A stretch of DNA of 62,515 nucleotides, from NCBI RefSeq assembly GCF_028435365.1, contig NZ_JAGTJJ010000061.1, forward strand, positions 1-62,515, written 5' to 3'. This DNA is from Polyangium jinanense (GTDB taxonomy: Bacteria > Myxococcota > Polyangia > Polyangiales > Polyangiaceae). A program made the position numbers and the translations under genes. Below the pieces are notes generated by a model that was not told the origin of the DNA, made no database searches, and saw nothing but the letters and a program-made list of their open reading frames with translations. Positions 41,601-50,738 of this stretch are shown piece by piece; the stretch's first letter is position 1, and every line of letters begins with the position of its first letter.

Positions 41601-43565
41601 ATGACGATCCAAAGGCACAAACCGTTCATCCTCGCAGCGCTGGTCCTCTTGCCGCTCGGGTGCTCCGCGACCGGTTCGCGCAGCGGTCTCGACCCCATCA
41701 TCTCCGACAAGGCCCGCCCCCTGTCCGATGAGGAGGTCCGAACCGCGATCGTCTTCGAGGATCGCCTCGAGTTCCCCCTGGAGAGCGAAAACTGGCTCGA
41801 CGAGGTCAGCCCCGGTGACGTCCTCGTTTCCGACCACGATGCGGGCTTCCTGCGTCTCGTCGAATCGATCGAGAGCAAGCCGGACGCGGTCGTCGTGTAC
41901 ACCGCGGACGCGGCTCTCACCGACATCGTCGAGCAGGGCGAGACGGAGACGACCGTCGACTTCGCCGCGCTCGAGCCCACGTCCGCGAATGGGTTCCCCG
42001 GGCTCTCGCCTCAGGCAACCGGGGACCTCCTCTCATTCGACGTGAGCCTGACCGGTCAGGTCCTCGACCTCGGCGACGGCGTGACGGCGCGCATCACGAA
42101 CGGCTTCGTGTCCTTCAAGCCGTCGCTCGACGTCAAGCTCGCGATTGACGGTTCGAAGCCAGTCGAATTTCGGGCCATCGCCAATGGAGCATTTTCCTCC
42201 AAACTCGAGGTGGAGATCGAGGGAGCGTGGGCCCTCCACACCACAAAGGAGGTTACGGTCTGGCGATCCAAGGATTTTCGCGTGCCGATGCCCCCGATCG
42301 GATGGGTTCCCGTCTCGTGTACGGCCTCGCTCGCCCTCAAAGCGGGTTTCACGCTCGACGCGGACGGGCAGGTGCACGTCACACTGGGCCAAACCTTCGA
42401 CTTCGACGGCTCGATGGGCGTCCGTTACGAGCAGGGCTCTGGCTGGGAAAAGGTGCGCTCGTTCAACCCGGCTTGGAACCCCGAGCTCCCGCAAATGGGT
42501 GCGGACGTGCAGGTGCAGGCGACAGGATACCTTGTCGGATCGCTGAAGGTCGGGTTTTACGGGTTGACGAAGGCTCTCGGCACGGGCGGTCAGCTAGAGA
42601 TGTCCGCCAAGCCTTCGCTGCGCCTGAGCTATTCCTCCAGCGAGCCCGCGCCAGGATGGGGCCTCTACGGCGGCGTACAGGTCGACGCCACGCCATCCTT
42701 GAAGGTGCTCCACACGTCGCTCGCCAGCACGACGCTGAACCTCTACAAGGATGAAAGACGCCTTCTTCCTGCGGCCGATTCGAACGACGCCGCGCCCATC
42801 GACACGGGCAACTGTTCCGACGGACAGGAGGACGGGCTCGAGACGGCCGTCGATTGCGGAGGCGCGTGCGGACCGTGCAGCATGGGCGACGAGTGCGTCC
42901 TCGATGACGATTGCGTGAGCGGCGCGTGCGTGAGCGGAGAATGTACCTCGACGAATTGCGACAACGGCGTGCAGGATGCGGACGAGACCGGTGTGGATTG
43001 CGGCGGTTCGTGCCCGGAGTGCTCGGGCGGCGCGTGCCAGGATGCCGCGGACTGCGTCGGCGCAAATTGCGTCGATGGCGTCTGTGAAGCGCCGCTGGAC
43101 TGCTACGACAACGTGCAGAACGGCGCCGAGACGGACGTGGACTGCGGCGGTCCCTGCGACCCCTGCTACGGGGACTCGCCCTGGAACTGCTACGACGGGG
43201 AACTCTCGGGCGACGAGGAGGACGTGGACTGCGGAGGCTCGTGTCCGCCTTGTGATGGGGGCGGGGGCGGCGGTGGTGGAGGAGGCGGCGGAGGCGGCGG
43301 GGGCTCCTGTGATGGAACCGGAGACTGCAATACGTGCGCCGCGTGCGCAGATCAGGGAGCGTGTTCGGAACTCCTGGATACATGCCTCGCAAACCCGGAC
43401 TGCGTTGGTCTGTCGGATTGCCTGTCCCCGTGCAGCGACCAGACCTGCGTGGATGATTGCTACAGTACGTATCCAGGCGGTGACAGTGACCTCTTCGCAT
43501 ATCAATACTGCCTGATTTGCTCGGAGTGTTACGGCGACTGCGGGGGGGCCGGGCAATGTCAGTGA
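41601..43565 (+). CDS. Large lipoprotein with Cys-repeat and poly-Gly linker
   Basis: 654 residues from ATG 41601. Lipobox LPLGC (Cys about 21). Residues ~30-400 are a beta-rich exported domain of unknown type. Residues ~430-560 carry repeated D-V-D-C-G-G units (VDCGGACGPC, VDCGGSCPEC, VDCGGPCDPC, VDCGGSCPPC). A run of 16 glycines follows near 565, then a Cys-rich end domain (CNTCAACADQGACSELLD). Such DVDCGG repeats are frequent in myxobacterial surface proteins. Its TGA overlaps the ATG of the next gene (TGATG), so the two are translationally coupled. Confidence 0.75.
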   Translation: MTIQRHKPFILAALVLLPLGCSATGSRSGLDPIISDKARPLSDEEVRTAIVFEDRLEFPLESENWLDEVSPGDVLVSDHDAGFLRLVESIESKPDAVVVYTADAALTDIVEQGETETTVDFAALEPTSANGFPGLSPQATGDLLSFDVSLTGQVLDLGDGVTARITNGFVSFKPSLDVKLAIDGSKPVEFRAIANGAFSSKLEVEIEGAWALHTTKEVTVWRSKDFRVPMPPIGWVPVSCTASLALKAGFTLDADGQVHVTLGQTFDFDGSMGVRYEQGSGWEKVRSFNPAWNPELPQMGADVQVQATGYLVGSLKVGFYGLTKALGTGGQLEMSAKPSLRLSYSSSEPAPGWGLYGGVQVDATPSLKVLHTSLASTTLNLYKDERRLLPAADSNDAAPIDTGNCSDGQEDGLETAVDCGGACGPCSMGDECVLDDDCVSGACVSGECTSTNCDNGVQDADETGVDCGGSCPECSGGACQDAADCVGANCVDGVCEAPLDCYDNVQNGAETDVDCGGPCDPCYGDSPWNCYDGELSGDEEDVDCGGSCPPCDGGGGGGGGGGGGGGGGSCDGTGDCNTCAACADQGACSELLDTCLANPDCVGLSDCLSPCSDQTCVDDCYSTYPGGDSDLFAYQYCLICSECYGDCGGAGQCQ

Positions 43566-44311
43566 TGCTCGACGCGGCAAGACCGATGCGTCCGTGGTTG
43601 GTCGTCGCGCTAGCCCTCCTTGGGTGCTCCTCCACGCCGAGATCGTACGCCCCTGCGTACGCGGCGCCGCCGGGCGCCCCGGGGGCGTACACTCCGCCGG
43701 GGAGCTACGCCCCAGCACCCGCACCGGGGTATGCGAGTACCTCGGGATATCAAAGAGGCCCGAGGATGGGTCCCTTTCCAGCCCTTCCTGCTCCGATGCC
43801 GACGTCGGTGCGGCTAACGCTCCACGGCGTCACCATTGCAATGGGGAAGATGGACGGGAGTGAATGGGACGGATTCGGTCGCATCGCGCCCGGGCAGCTC
43901 GAGCGGCTTGCAACCGCGCTGGGCGCACCAAACCCGTATGCCGAGGTGCTTGCCATCCTCGCCGCACCGGTAAATCAAGCCCTTGCCAAGCCCGAGGTGA
44001 TCGGCCGCGCGATGTTGTTGACGGCCGCCGGCTACGGCCCCCCGACGCAGCTACGAGCTCAACGGGACACGTTCACGCCCACGTTTTCGGGGCCGCCCTC
44101 ATGGAGCGGCGTCTCGACCAACGGGGCTACACGGTTGTCCGTCGAGGTCGCGGACAATGACGCATTCTTCCCGGATCCGGTTGGCTCATTCCAGATCAAC
44201 AGCGCCGACATCATGCGGGCGGTCCGCGAAGGCAGGGTGGTGCAGATACGCGTCGACAATCAGACCAGCCGGCAAATCTTGTTCGCAGCGATATCCGCGA
44301 TGCCAGAATGA
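43565..44311 (+). CDS. Hypothetical lipoprotein, Pro/Ala-rich N-terminus
   Basis: 248 residues from ATG 43565, which overlaps the previous stop. Signal with lipobox LALLGC. A Pro/Ala/Tyr-rich linker (~25-75) leads to a globular domain (TSVRLTLHGVTIAMGKMDG, then FFPDPVGSFQINSADIM). The domain is reminiscent of C2/PDZ-type beta proteins but not assigned. It is coupled to the DVDCGG lipoprotein and lies 87 bp before the adaptor-like pseudogene of the VgrG module. Confidence 0.65.
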   Translation: MLDAARPMRPWLVVALALLGCSSTPRSYAPAYAAPPGAPGAYTPPGSYAPAPAPGYASTSGYQRGPRMGPFPALPAPMPTSVRLTLHGVTIAMGKMDGSEWDGFGRIAPGQLERLATALGAPNPYAEVLAILAAPVNQALAKPEVIGRAMLLTAAGYGPPTQLRAQRDTFTPTFSGPPSWSGVSTNGATRLSVEVADNDAFFPDPVGSFQINSADIMRAVREGRVVQIRVDNQTSRQILFAAISAMPE

Positions 44312-44398
44312 ACCGAACGCCGCGTGGTCTCCGCTCCCCGCCGTGTGCTTTTTGCCCATCCATCGTCGAGCCCCTTTACCTCTGGTATAACGACCCGC

Positions 44399-45307
44399 GT
44401 GGATGACACCACCCCCGAAGACCTCGCGCTCCGCAAGGCCGTACGCCTCGATCGCTACGCCGAGATCCTCGCGCACGTCGTCCACTTCGGGACCGACCGT
44501 ACCGAGGAGGTCGTGCAGCGCTTCGGCCTCAGCCTCGAGCGCTAGCGTGCCGTCGATCAATCGTGGACCCGCGAGCTCGCGCTGGGCCTGAAGCGACAAC
44601 AACGCGAGCAAGCCCTGCGATTCTCCGCCACGTTCAACAGCCGCAGAGAGCGTCTTGCCCGACTCCAGCCACCCATCGCATCGATCGGCGACGCATCCGC
44701 GAAGGCCGCCGCAACATCGCCCGAGCCCACACCTCCGGATGTCTCGGCGAAGCCCGCGGGCCTGCCGTCCTTCATGCTCGCCGCTGCCGCCGCGCCGGCA
44801 ACTCCCTCGCCTGCGGCGGTGTCGCCATGGGCCTCCCCCGCGGCCATCCCCGTCCATACTGCGGCTCCGGCGACGACCAAGCCTTTGCCCTTCGTCGAGG
44901 GCATCCCCTCCACCGCGGCCCTGCAATCCGCCGTGGAACACGCACAGATGACGCAGGGGGCCCCGCCGATCGCGTCCTCGATCGGCGGAACGCTCCCGGC
45001 AAACGAGGAGATCTCTTCGATCGCTCGGAAGCTCCTCCCCTTCGGCGCCCAAGCTTCCCGCAACGAACCTCCGACACGCGAACCCGATCTCACGCTCGAA
45101 CAGCACGCGTCCTTGCACGTCGAGCTCGACCTCGACCCCGAGCAGAGGCCCGAGATCCTGCGCCGTTACGGCCTCAGCGCCGAGCAACATGCGCGCCTTC
45201 ATGCGACCTGGAACGCGCGCATGGCCGTGGATCCGAAGCTTGCTGCCGCGTGGCAGCAAGCCGTCGCGCAGTATCGCGCGTGGATGTCCGGCACGCGCGT
45301 GCGCTGA
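44399..45307 (+). pseudogene. VgrG-module adaptor-like gene broken by a single in-frame TAG
   Basis: A frame from GTG 44399 (VDDTTPEDLALRKAVRLDRY) runs to 45307 with one TAG at 44543-44545. Both sides keep coding character: AEEVVQRFGLSLER-type helix before it, RAVDQSWTRELALGLKRQQ after it. A Trp codon (TGG) at that position would restore a 302-residue protein and fits the context SLER-W-RAVD. The C-terminus repeats the N-terminal motif (LHVELDLDPEQRPEILRRYG). This kind of protein commonly precedes DUF4280/VgrG genes in myxobacteria (recollection). Pseudogene, readthrough or sequencing error. Confidence 0.65.
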
Positions 45308-45321
45308 CAGGAGCATGCTCG

Positions 45322-45708
45322 ATGCCCAGGCTCGTCGTGAACGGCGCGAAGCTCGAGTGCAGCGAGGGGACAGCGCCCTCCACGCTGACGGTCCTGCCCC
45401 AGAGTCCCGCGGATGCAACCGAATTGCCGGTGGCCACGGTGCTCGATCACAAGCCGATGGTGAACATCGCGCCGTTCGGCATGTGCAAAACGCAGACAAA
45501 CCCGCAGGTCGCGGCCGCGACGACGGCAGCGCAGGGCGTGCTGACCCCACAGCCGTGTGTACCGGTTATTCCGGCACCCTGGTCGGCGGGGGCGGCGAAG
45601 GTGACGCTACAGGAATTGAAGGTCCTCACAGAAGGGTCGACGTGTATGTGTCAATGGGGCGGAACGGTTGAAATCACGGATCCGGCCAATTCGGTCGAGG
45701 TCGAGTAA
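45322..45708 (+). CDS. PAAR-like protein (DUF4280)
   Basis: 128 residues from ATG 45322, AGGAG upstream. Family pattern: MPRLVVNGAKLECSEGTAPS, then MVNIAPFGMC, LTPQPCVPV, and the ending MCQWGGTVEITDP. Five conserved Cys. DUF4280 proteins are PAAR-like tips that cap a VgrG spike in contractile injection systems (family knowledge). It lies 8 bp before vgrG. Confidence 0.85.
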   Translation: MPRLVVNGAKLECSEGTAPSTLTVLPQSPADATELPVATVLDHKPMVNIAPFGMCKTQTNPQVAAATTAAQGVLTPQPCVPVIPAPWSAGAAKVTLQELKVLTEGSTCMCQWGGTVEITDPANSVEVE

Positions 45709-45716
45709 CGGACGCC

Positions 45717-47573
45717 ATGCAAACGACCACCCCCCCTTCCGACGGCCCCATCTCCCTCTCGGCCGCCGCCTTCGGCGCCGATCCTCGCCCCGTCGTCCAG
45801 CTCTCCGGCGTCGAGGAGGTCTCCCACCCCTTCCGCTTCGTCGTTCACATCGGCGTCGACGATCCCCGTGCCCTCGTCGATCGCCTCCTCGGCATGCCTG
45901 CGACGCTCACGCTCCGCGCGAGCAACGGGGCCGAACGCCGCATTCACGGCGTCGTCGAGCGTGCATCTGTCGGCACCTACCTCGCGGGGAACATCGACGG
46001 GCACGAAGCCGTCCTCGAGCTCGTGCTCGTGCCGCAGCTCGCGCTCCTCGGGCATCGCACGCTAAGCCGCGTCTTCCAGGACATGGCGATGCCTGCCGCA
46101 GCATCGAGTGTCCTCGCCGAGCATCGCGTCGCGTTTCGCTGGAACGCCGCGCATACGTACCCGCCGCGCGAGTATTGCGTGCAGTACCGCGAGTCCGATC
46201 TCTCGTTCATCGAGCGAATCGCTGCCGAGGCGGGCATCCACTACCACTTCGCCGACGCGGTCGAAGACACGGTGCTCGTCTTTTGCGATGCCGTGTCCCT
46301 CCTCAAGCCCGTTCCCGGAGCACCGCAGCTCAACGCGCGGCCGCTTGGCGACGACGTCGGAACGATGGCCAGCGATCGCCCATTACGCGAAGATCAAGCC
46401 GCCGGGTTCCACGTCACGCGTCGCGTGGCGCCCACGTCGGTGCTCATGCGCGACTACGACTTCGAGCGACCTCTGCTCGAGCTCCGCGGCAAGAGCGCGC
46501 CGATCGCATCTCCGATCCTCCACGAGCAGTCGTCCATTCCAGCGCAGCCCACGCCTGGTTTGTCGCTGTACGAACATCACGGCGAGTACGAGGAGAGCAA
46601 CGTGGACGGGGTCAACGCGACTATCCTCCTCGAACAGCTCCGACACGACGCGGAGGTCGCGACGGGCGATACGGGCTGCCGTTTGCTCGCGCCGGGCTTC
46701 CTGATCGAGCTCCACGATCACCCGATCGCTGCGCTCAACGAGGCGTACGTCGTGACGCGCGTCGAGCACACCTATCAGCGCACGCGGTATCAGGCCCGTT
46801 TTCACGCGGTCCCGCAGCAGAAGCCCTACCGGCCAGCGCCTCCCGAGAGGCGTGTCGTTCAGACGCTGGAGAGCGCGACCGTCACCGGGCCCGCCGGCCA
46901 GGAGATCCATACCGACGAACATGGCCGTGTGCGTGTGCGCTTCCACTGGGATCTGCGAAGCGGTTCGGAAGAGCGAACGAGCTGTTTCGTGCGCGTCCTC
47001 CAGCCATGGGCGGGATCCGGCTGGGGATCGCAGTTCATTCCGCGGATCGGCATGGAGGTGCTCGTATCGTTCCTCGGCGGTGATCCGGATCGGCCCGTGG
47101 TGCTCGGCTCGATGGTGAACGCGACGCACCCGCACCCGTTCCCGCTGCCTTCGGCGACGCGTTCGGGCATCCGCACATCGAGCACGCCGAACGCGCGGGG
47201 CTACAACGAGCTCTCGTTCGAGGACGCGGCCGGCGCGGAGGAGCTGTTTCTGCGTGCCGAGCGAGACCTACGCGAGAACGTGCAGAACGACCGGCTGGTT
47301 CTGGAGGGACGACAAGTCCGTGCGGGAAGTGGCGAAGATGTGCGCAGAGTCGCCGCCGCTCGTGCCTGGATCCGTGTACACGTATCACAAGTATCACCAG
47401 TTCGCGAACGTTGCCGTTCACGTGAAGGCCTTGTCGGGCCCCCGGCAGGTGCCTCTCAAGACCGAAATCGAGAGCAAAACTGGCGGGAGGCGAGACAAGC
47501 TCAAGGAGGTCGTCGCTGCAATCGAGCAACAGGAGCGAAAAGAGCTCGAGGAGCTTGCCGACAAGGCGGGTAA
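45717..47573 (+). CDS. vgrG: VgrG-type spike protein with aberrant C-terminus
   Basis: Residues 1-~515 follow the family: gp27-like part (HPFRFVVHIGVDDP, YRESDLSFIERIAAEAG) and gp5-like OB part (HTDEHGRVRVRFHWD, QPWAGSGWGSQFIPRIGMEVLVSFLGGDPDRPVV). After ~525 (ERDLRENVQND) the frame becomes Arg-rich and lacks the VG-repeat beta-helix; it lies over the reading frame of the next gene. The natural C-terminus seems to have been lost at a junction near 47290. The spike may still assemble since the trimerising core is present. Confidence 0.85.
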   Translation: MQTTTPPSDGPISLSAAAFGADPRPVVQLSGVEEVSHPFRFVVHIGVDDPRALVDRLLGMPATLTLRASNGAERRIHGVVERASVGTYLAGNIDGHEAVLELVLVPQLALLGHRTLSRVFQDMAMPAAASSVLAEHRVAFRWNAAHTYPPREYCVQYRESDLSFIERIAAEAGIHYHFADAVEDTVLVFCDAVSLLKPVPGAPQLNARPLGDDVGTMASDRPLREDQAAGFHVTRRVAPTSVLMRDYDFERPLLELRGKSAPIASPILHEQSSIPAQPTPGLSLYEHHGEYEESNVDGVNATILLEQLRHDAEVATGDTGCRLLAPGFLIELHDHPIAALNEAYVVTRVEHTYQRTRYQARFHAVPQQKPYRPAPPERRVVQTLESATVTGPAGQEIHTDEHGRVRVRFHWDLRSGSEERTSCFVRVLQPWAGSGWGSQFIPRIGMEVLVSFLGGDPDRPVVLGSMVNATHPHPFPLPSATRSGIRTSSTPNARGYNELSFEDAAGAEELFLRAERDLRENVQNDRLVLEGRQVRAGSGEDVRRVAAARAWIRVHVSQVSPVRERCRSREGLVGPPAGASQDRNREQNWREARQAQGGRRCNRATGAKRARGACRQGG

Positions 47574-48594
47574 GGACATCGCTCCCGTGGAAGTGAAGTG
47601 GGAAGGCCAGCCTGGCGGCTCGCATATCCACCACTTGCTCCGCATTCATAAGGACAAGACGCGCGTTCAGCTCTTCGACGCCAATGGGGGGAGCCAGTCG
47701 CGCGGCGCGATGGAGGCCGAGAAGGACGGCGAGGGGCGCTCCCTCGGCCGCAGCCTCGCCCCCGAGGCCGGGATGGGGGCGAACATGGATACGTGCGCCT
47801 TCTCGAGCATCTACAGCTTGCCCTCGGGAGGGCCGAATGGCGTGGGGATCCCCAGAGCGGTGCCCGATCTGCAAAAGCAAATCGAGGTCATGAAAAGGGC
47901 ACGGCCCATCGGGCTCGCGCGGCTCGTGCTGACGGAGCGCAAGCCGACGAGCGAGCTCGCGCCCGAGGACGTGCTCTTCGTGAGCAAGCTGCTCCGGACC
48001 TACGGGGATCAGGATCATCAGAACTACACAGTGACCCGATACCTCTGGTCGCTCCGGAACACCCCGGGGTTCTCATCGGTGCAGCCGTGGTGGTTCCTGT
48101 TCTTGCCCATCGGCGCGCTGGCGCGTTGCATGTGGGCAGTGGGGGCGCGGAAAATGAAGCTCGCGGACTTCATGTCGAAACACGGCCCGAAAACGCTGAA
48201 GGAAAGCGACTGGTTCCGGTTCGGTCGCGATGGCGGTCTCTCGATCGACGTCAACTACTGCGAAGCGCAGATCCTCACCAACATTGCGGACCCAGCGTTC
48301 CCGGGACGCGCAAAGATCATCCGGCGCTTGAAGAGCGAGCCAGTGATGCCGAGCGGCGCGCGGCTCGTCGCCGAGGGAATGACACGCGTACCGCCCGCCT
48401 TTACCAAGCCGTTGCCTGGTGTTTCGGGGCCTCGCAACGTCATCCTGCCGGTCCACGAGAAGGACGGGAAAATCGGCCACACTGCGGAGGCCGTCCTCGC
48501 ATGGGATTTTACGTATGCACGGGACGACGTCGAGGGGGCCGAGCGGCTGCGCACGCTCACAGGCCCGCTGCTCGATTATTTCAGGGAAGGATGA
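47254..48594 (+). CDS. Putative VgrG-linked effector, start uncertain
   Basis: The frame from GTG 47254 gives 446 residues, but coding character is firm only from TGWFWRDDKSVREVAKM (about 47295). Visible: a Lys/Glu-rich helix (~85-115), then GGSHIHHLLRIHKDK with VQLFDANGG, then MDTCAFSSIY, and a hydrophobic segment (WWFLFLPIGALARCMW) near 290. The His plus LFD-x-N pattern recalls C58-type cysteine proteases, but the Cys order does not fit, so I assign no function. The position after PAAR-like and VgrG genes suggests cargo (inference). It overlaps vgrG out of frame by about 320 bp. Confidence 0.6.
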   Translation: MPSETYARTCRTTGWFWRDDKSVREVAKMCAESPPLVPGSVYTYHKYHQFANVAVHVKALSGPRQVPLKTEIESKTGGRRDKLKEVVAAIEQQERKELEELADKAGKDIAPVEVKWEGQPGGSHIHHLLRIHKDKTRVQLFDANGGSQSRGAMEAEKDGEGRSLGRSLAPEAGMGANMDTCAFSSIYSLPSGGPNGVGIPRAVPDLQKQIEVMKRARPIGLARLVLTERKPTSELAPEDVLFVSKLLRTYGDQDHQNYTVTRYLWSLRNTPGFSSVQPWWFLFLPIGALARCMWAVGARKMKLADFMSKHGPKTLKESDWFRFGRDGGLSIDVNYCEAQILTNIADPAFPGRAKIIRRLKSEPVMPSGARLVAEGMTRVPPAFTKPLPGVSGPRNVILPVHEKDGKIGHTAEAVLAWDFTYARDDVEGAERLRTLTGPLLDYFREG

Positions 48595-48602
48595 GGTCGG
48601 CG

Positions 48603-49904
48603 ATGATGCGTGACGACAGGCTCGATGGGCGCAGGTGGAGCGCGAAATGGGCACTCCTCGCAGCGTTCGTCGGGATCGTGTGCTGCAACCGGGAGAATGT
48701 CACTCCGCAGCCGGAGGCCGCGGTCTCGAGCGTGCCCGCGCCGATAACGTCCGCGTCCACTTCCGCGAGCGCCGGGAGCCAGCCGCGGCGCGCGCCATGG
48801 CGCACCTCGCCGAACGCGCGATTCGAGGAGCTGGGCAAGCAATGCGACGACGGCGCGGCGACGGGCTGCGAAGCGGCGCTGGTCCTCGTGCTCGAGGCGG
48901 AGCACGCCTACGGTGCCAAACCTTTCGCAGAGCCCAACGTCGAGCGCATTCCGACCATCGCCAAGCGCGGCTGCGACCTTGGGAACAAGCTCGCTTGCGC
49001 GTTCATCAAGAGGGCGGAGGTCGACAAGCTCCCGGTGCGCCACGACAAGCGCTGGCACGAGATGGTGAGGGCTCTCTGCGATACCGGCGGCGATCCGCTG
49101 TGCTTCTCGTATCGCAACGGGGCACCTATCGATCGGATCAAGTGGACGTGGAAGGCCTGCGAACAGGGGATCGGCACGGAATGCTTGGCGCTGGTGACCA
49201 ATGCTCGCGACTACGACCTCGAGGCCGACGCAGATCAGAAGCGATTCGCGCAAAAAGCTTGCGACGCGTACATCCAGACCTGTTACGATGCCATCGAGCG
49301 GCTCCTCCCGGAACACCCCGAGCGAACGGCATGGCCCGAGGTGCGCGCCATGCACGAGCGGAGCGCGACCGAGCAATCGAAGCGCTGCGCCGAGGGGCAG
49401 CCGACATGCGGTTTTGCCGCCTACGCGATGCTCGAGCTGGGGCGCGATTACGCGGAGATCCGCCGATACGCCGAGGCGGGGCTCGAGGACCGGGACGAGC
49501 TGGCCGCCTACGTCGTCGGTCGGCTCGCCGAGGAGGCCCTCGGGCAACCGGCCGATCTGGCGATGGCCGCGAAGTTCTACGAGAAATGCGGCTGGGTCGT
49601 GCGAGACTGGGAGAAGGTCTGTCACGCACGGCTTTCCGAGCTCTACGAGAAAGGAAAGGGCGTCCCGAAGGACACGAACCTCGCATTCAAGCACGCCCTG
49701 CTCGGCCGAAGTCGAATCCGCGTGACACCCACGACGTTGCGTTACATCCGCCTGTTCCGCGAGAAGTCGCCGCCTCCGTCGAAAGAGGAGCTCATGAAGG
49801 CGGTGAAGAGCGACTGCAACGAGAATGCAGACCCGCGTTGCCCGACGTTGTGGAAGCTCGTAGAGGAGGGGAAGCCGATTCCGGAGGCGTTGCCGGAGCG
49901 GTAG
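48603..49904 (+). CDS. Sel1-like repeat lipoprotein, candidate immunity protein
   Basis: 433 residues from ATG 48603 (GAGG 6 bases upstream; the effector stop overlaps an earlier ATG). Lipobox-like GIVCC (Cys ~25) after a hydrophobic segment. An Ala/Ser linker and then helical repeats with conserved Cys (GCEAALVLVLEAEHAYG, GCDLGNKLACAFIKRA, LYEKGKGVPKDTNLAFKHAL) resembling Sel1 repeats. Periplasmic lipoproteins directly after an effector gene often are its immunity protein (inference). Confidence 0.7.
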   Translation: MMRDDRLDGRRWSAKWALLAAFVGIVCCNRENVTPQPEAAVSSVPAPITSASTSASAGSQPRRAPWRTSPNARFEELGKQCDDGAATGCEAALVLVLEAEHAYGAKPFAEPNVERIPTIAKRGCDLGNKLACAFIKRAEVDKLPVRHDKRWHEMVRALCDTGGDPLCFSYRNGAPIDRIKWTWKACEQGIGTECLALVTNARDYDLEADADQKRFAQKACDAYIQTCYDAIERLLPEHPERTAWPEVRAMHERSATEQSKRCAEGQPTCGFAAYAMLELGRDYAEIRRYAEAGLEDRDELAAYVVGRLAEEALGQPADLAMAAKFYEKCGWVVRDWEKVCHARLSELYEKGKGVPKDTNLAFKHALLGRSRIRVTPTTLRYIRLFREKSPPPSKEELMKAVKSDCNENADPRCPTLWKLVEEGKPIPEALPER

Positions 49905-50085
49905 ACAGCTCTGACTCGCCCGCCTCACGCCGCCCTGGGGGCCGCCGCGCCGCGGCAGCGAGCTCCCCGTCGTTCGCACCGCCCGAGGGCGACGCGCCGC
50001 ACCCCGCCGCAGCGAGGAGCACGGCCGAAACGACGATGCTGTGGAACGTGGACGATGACGTCGGGTGCATGGCTCCCTTCGACAT
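49792..50085 (-). CDS. Short lipoprotein overlapping the Sel1-like gene antisense
   Basis: ATG 50085 has an excellent ribosome site (AAGGAGGGGCG). It is followed by a signal peptide (STFHSIVVSAVLLAAAGCG) with lipobox AAGC. The remaining ~70 residues are Ala/Pro/Ser-rich, and the last third lies antisense over the convergent gene by 113 bp. Probably a lipoprotein that lost its original C-terminal domain. Confidence 0.5.
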   Translation of the reverse strand: MSKGAMHPTSSSTFHSIVVSAVLLAAAGCGASPSGGANDGELAAAARRPPGRREAGESELSTAPATPPESASPPLRASTTSGNAGLHSRCSRSSPPS

Positions 50086-50174
50086 CGCCCCTCCTTGCAT
50101 CGAGGACAAAAAACAAGGATTTCCGCGTCCTCCGGGGTTTGGCTCCGCGGTAGCTCGGGGGCTGGCGACGGCTG

Positions 50175-50600
50175 TCACGGCCTTGTGAACTGCGCGACGA
50201 GCAGCGCGATCCAGCCGGCGACGATCGCGACGGAGCTTGTCCCCGCGAAGGCGGCTGCGGCGCGCTGGCCAAGACCTCCAGCGAAGGCAAAGGCGTCGAC
50301 ACCGAGCGCGCGGAACACGTACGCCGTCGGGTTCACCCAGCCTCCGTACACGAGCAAGAGCGCGACCGTCGTCCCGCCGTTCGACACCGGCCAGCGGTCG
50401 AGCAGGAACGCGGCCACGGCCTGCATGAAGGCGAGCATCAGCCAGTCGAGGTGAGCAGCGGTCATCGCCTTATGACGCAGGACGCGCGCGCGATCGTGCA
50501 TCCAGGGTTGCCGCGCAACGACCATCGACCAGCCGAGGAGCGAGGAGAACGCAATCTGGGCGCCCGCGTTCAACGCGAGCAAACGAGTGGGATCAAGCAT
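50175..50600 (-). CDS. Small four-helix membrane protein
   Basis: 141 residues from ATG 50600. Four hydrophobic segments: around residues 8-28, 50-70, 80-105 and 118-138. A conserved-looking AHLDWLMLAFMQ in helix 2 recalls small four-helix enzymes such as styrene-oxide isomerase or hydroxylaminobenzene mutase, but the match is only partial. It lies in a minus-strand pair with the short lipoprotein. Confidence 0.65.
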   Translation of the reverse strand: MLDPTRLLALNAGAQIAFSSLLGWSMVVARQPWMHDRARVLRHKAMTAAHLDWLMLAFMQAVAAFLLDRWPVSNGGTTVALLLVYGGWVNPTAYVFRALGVDAFAFAGGLGQRAAAAFAGTSSVAIVAGWIALLVAQFTRP

Positions 50601-50738
50601 GCGACCGTAGTACTGGCACGTCCGGTTGCGTTGTCCTTCCCGCCGAGCGCGGGTATACGACGCCGCAACGCCTCGTACGCGCTCGCCTCCTGGAACGGTC
50701 CTGCGAGGCGATGTTCGATGGGCTATCCTGGGACCCGC

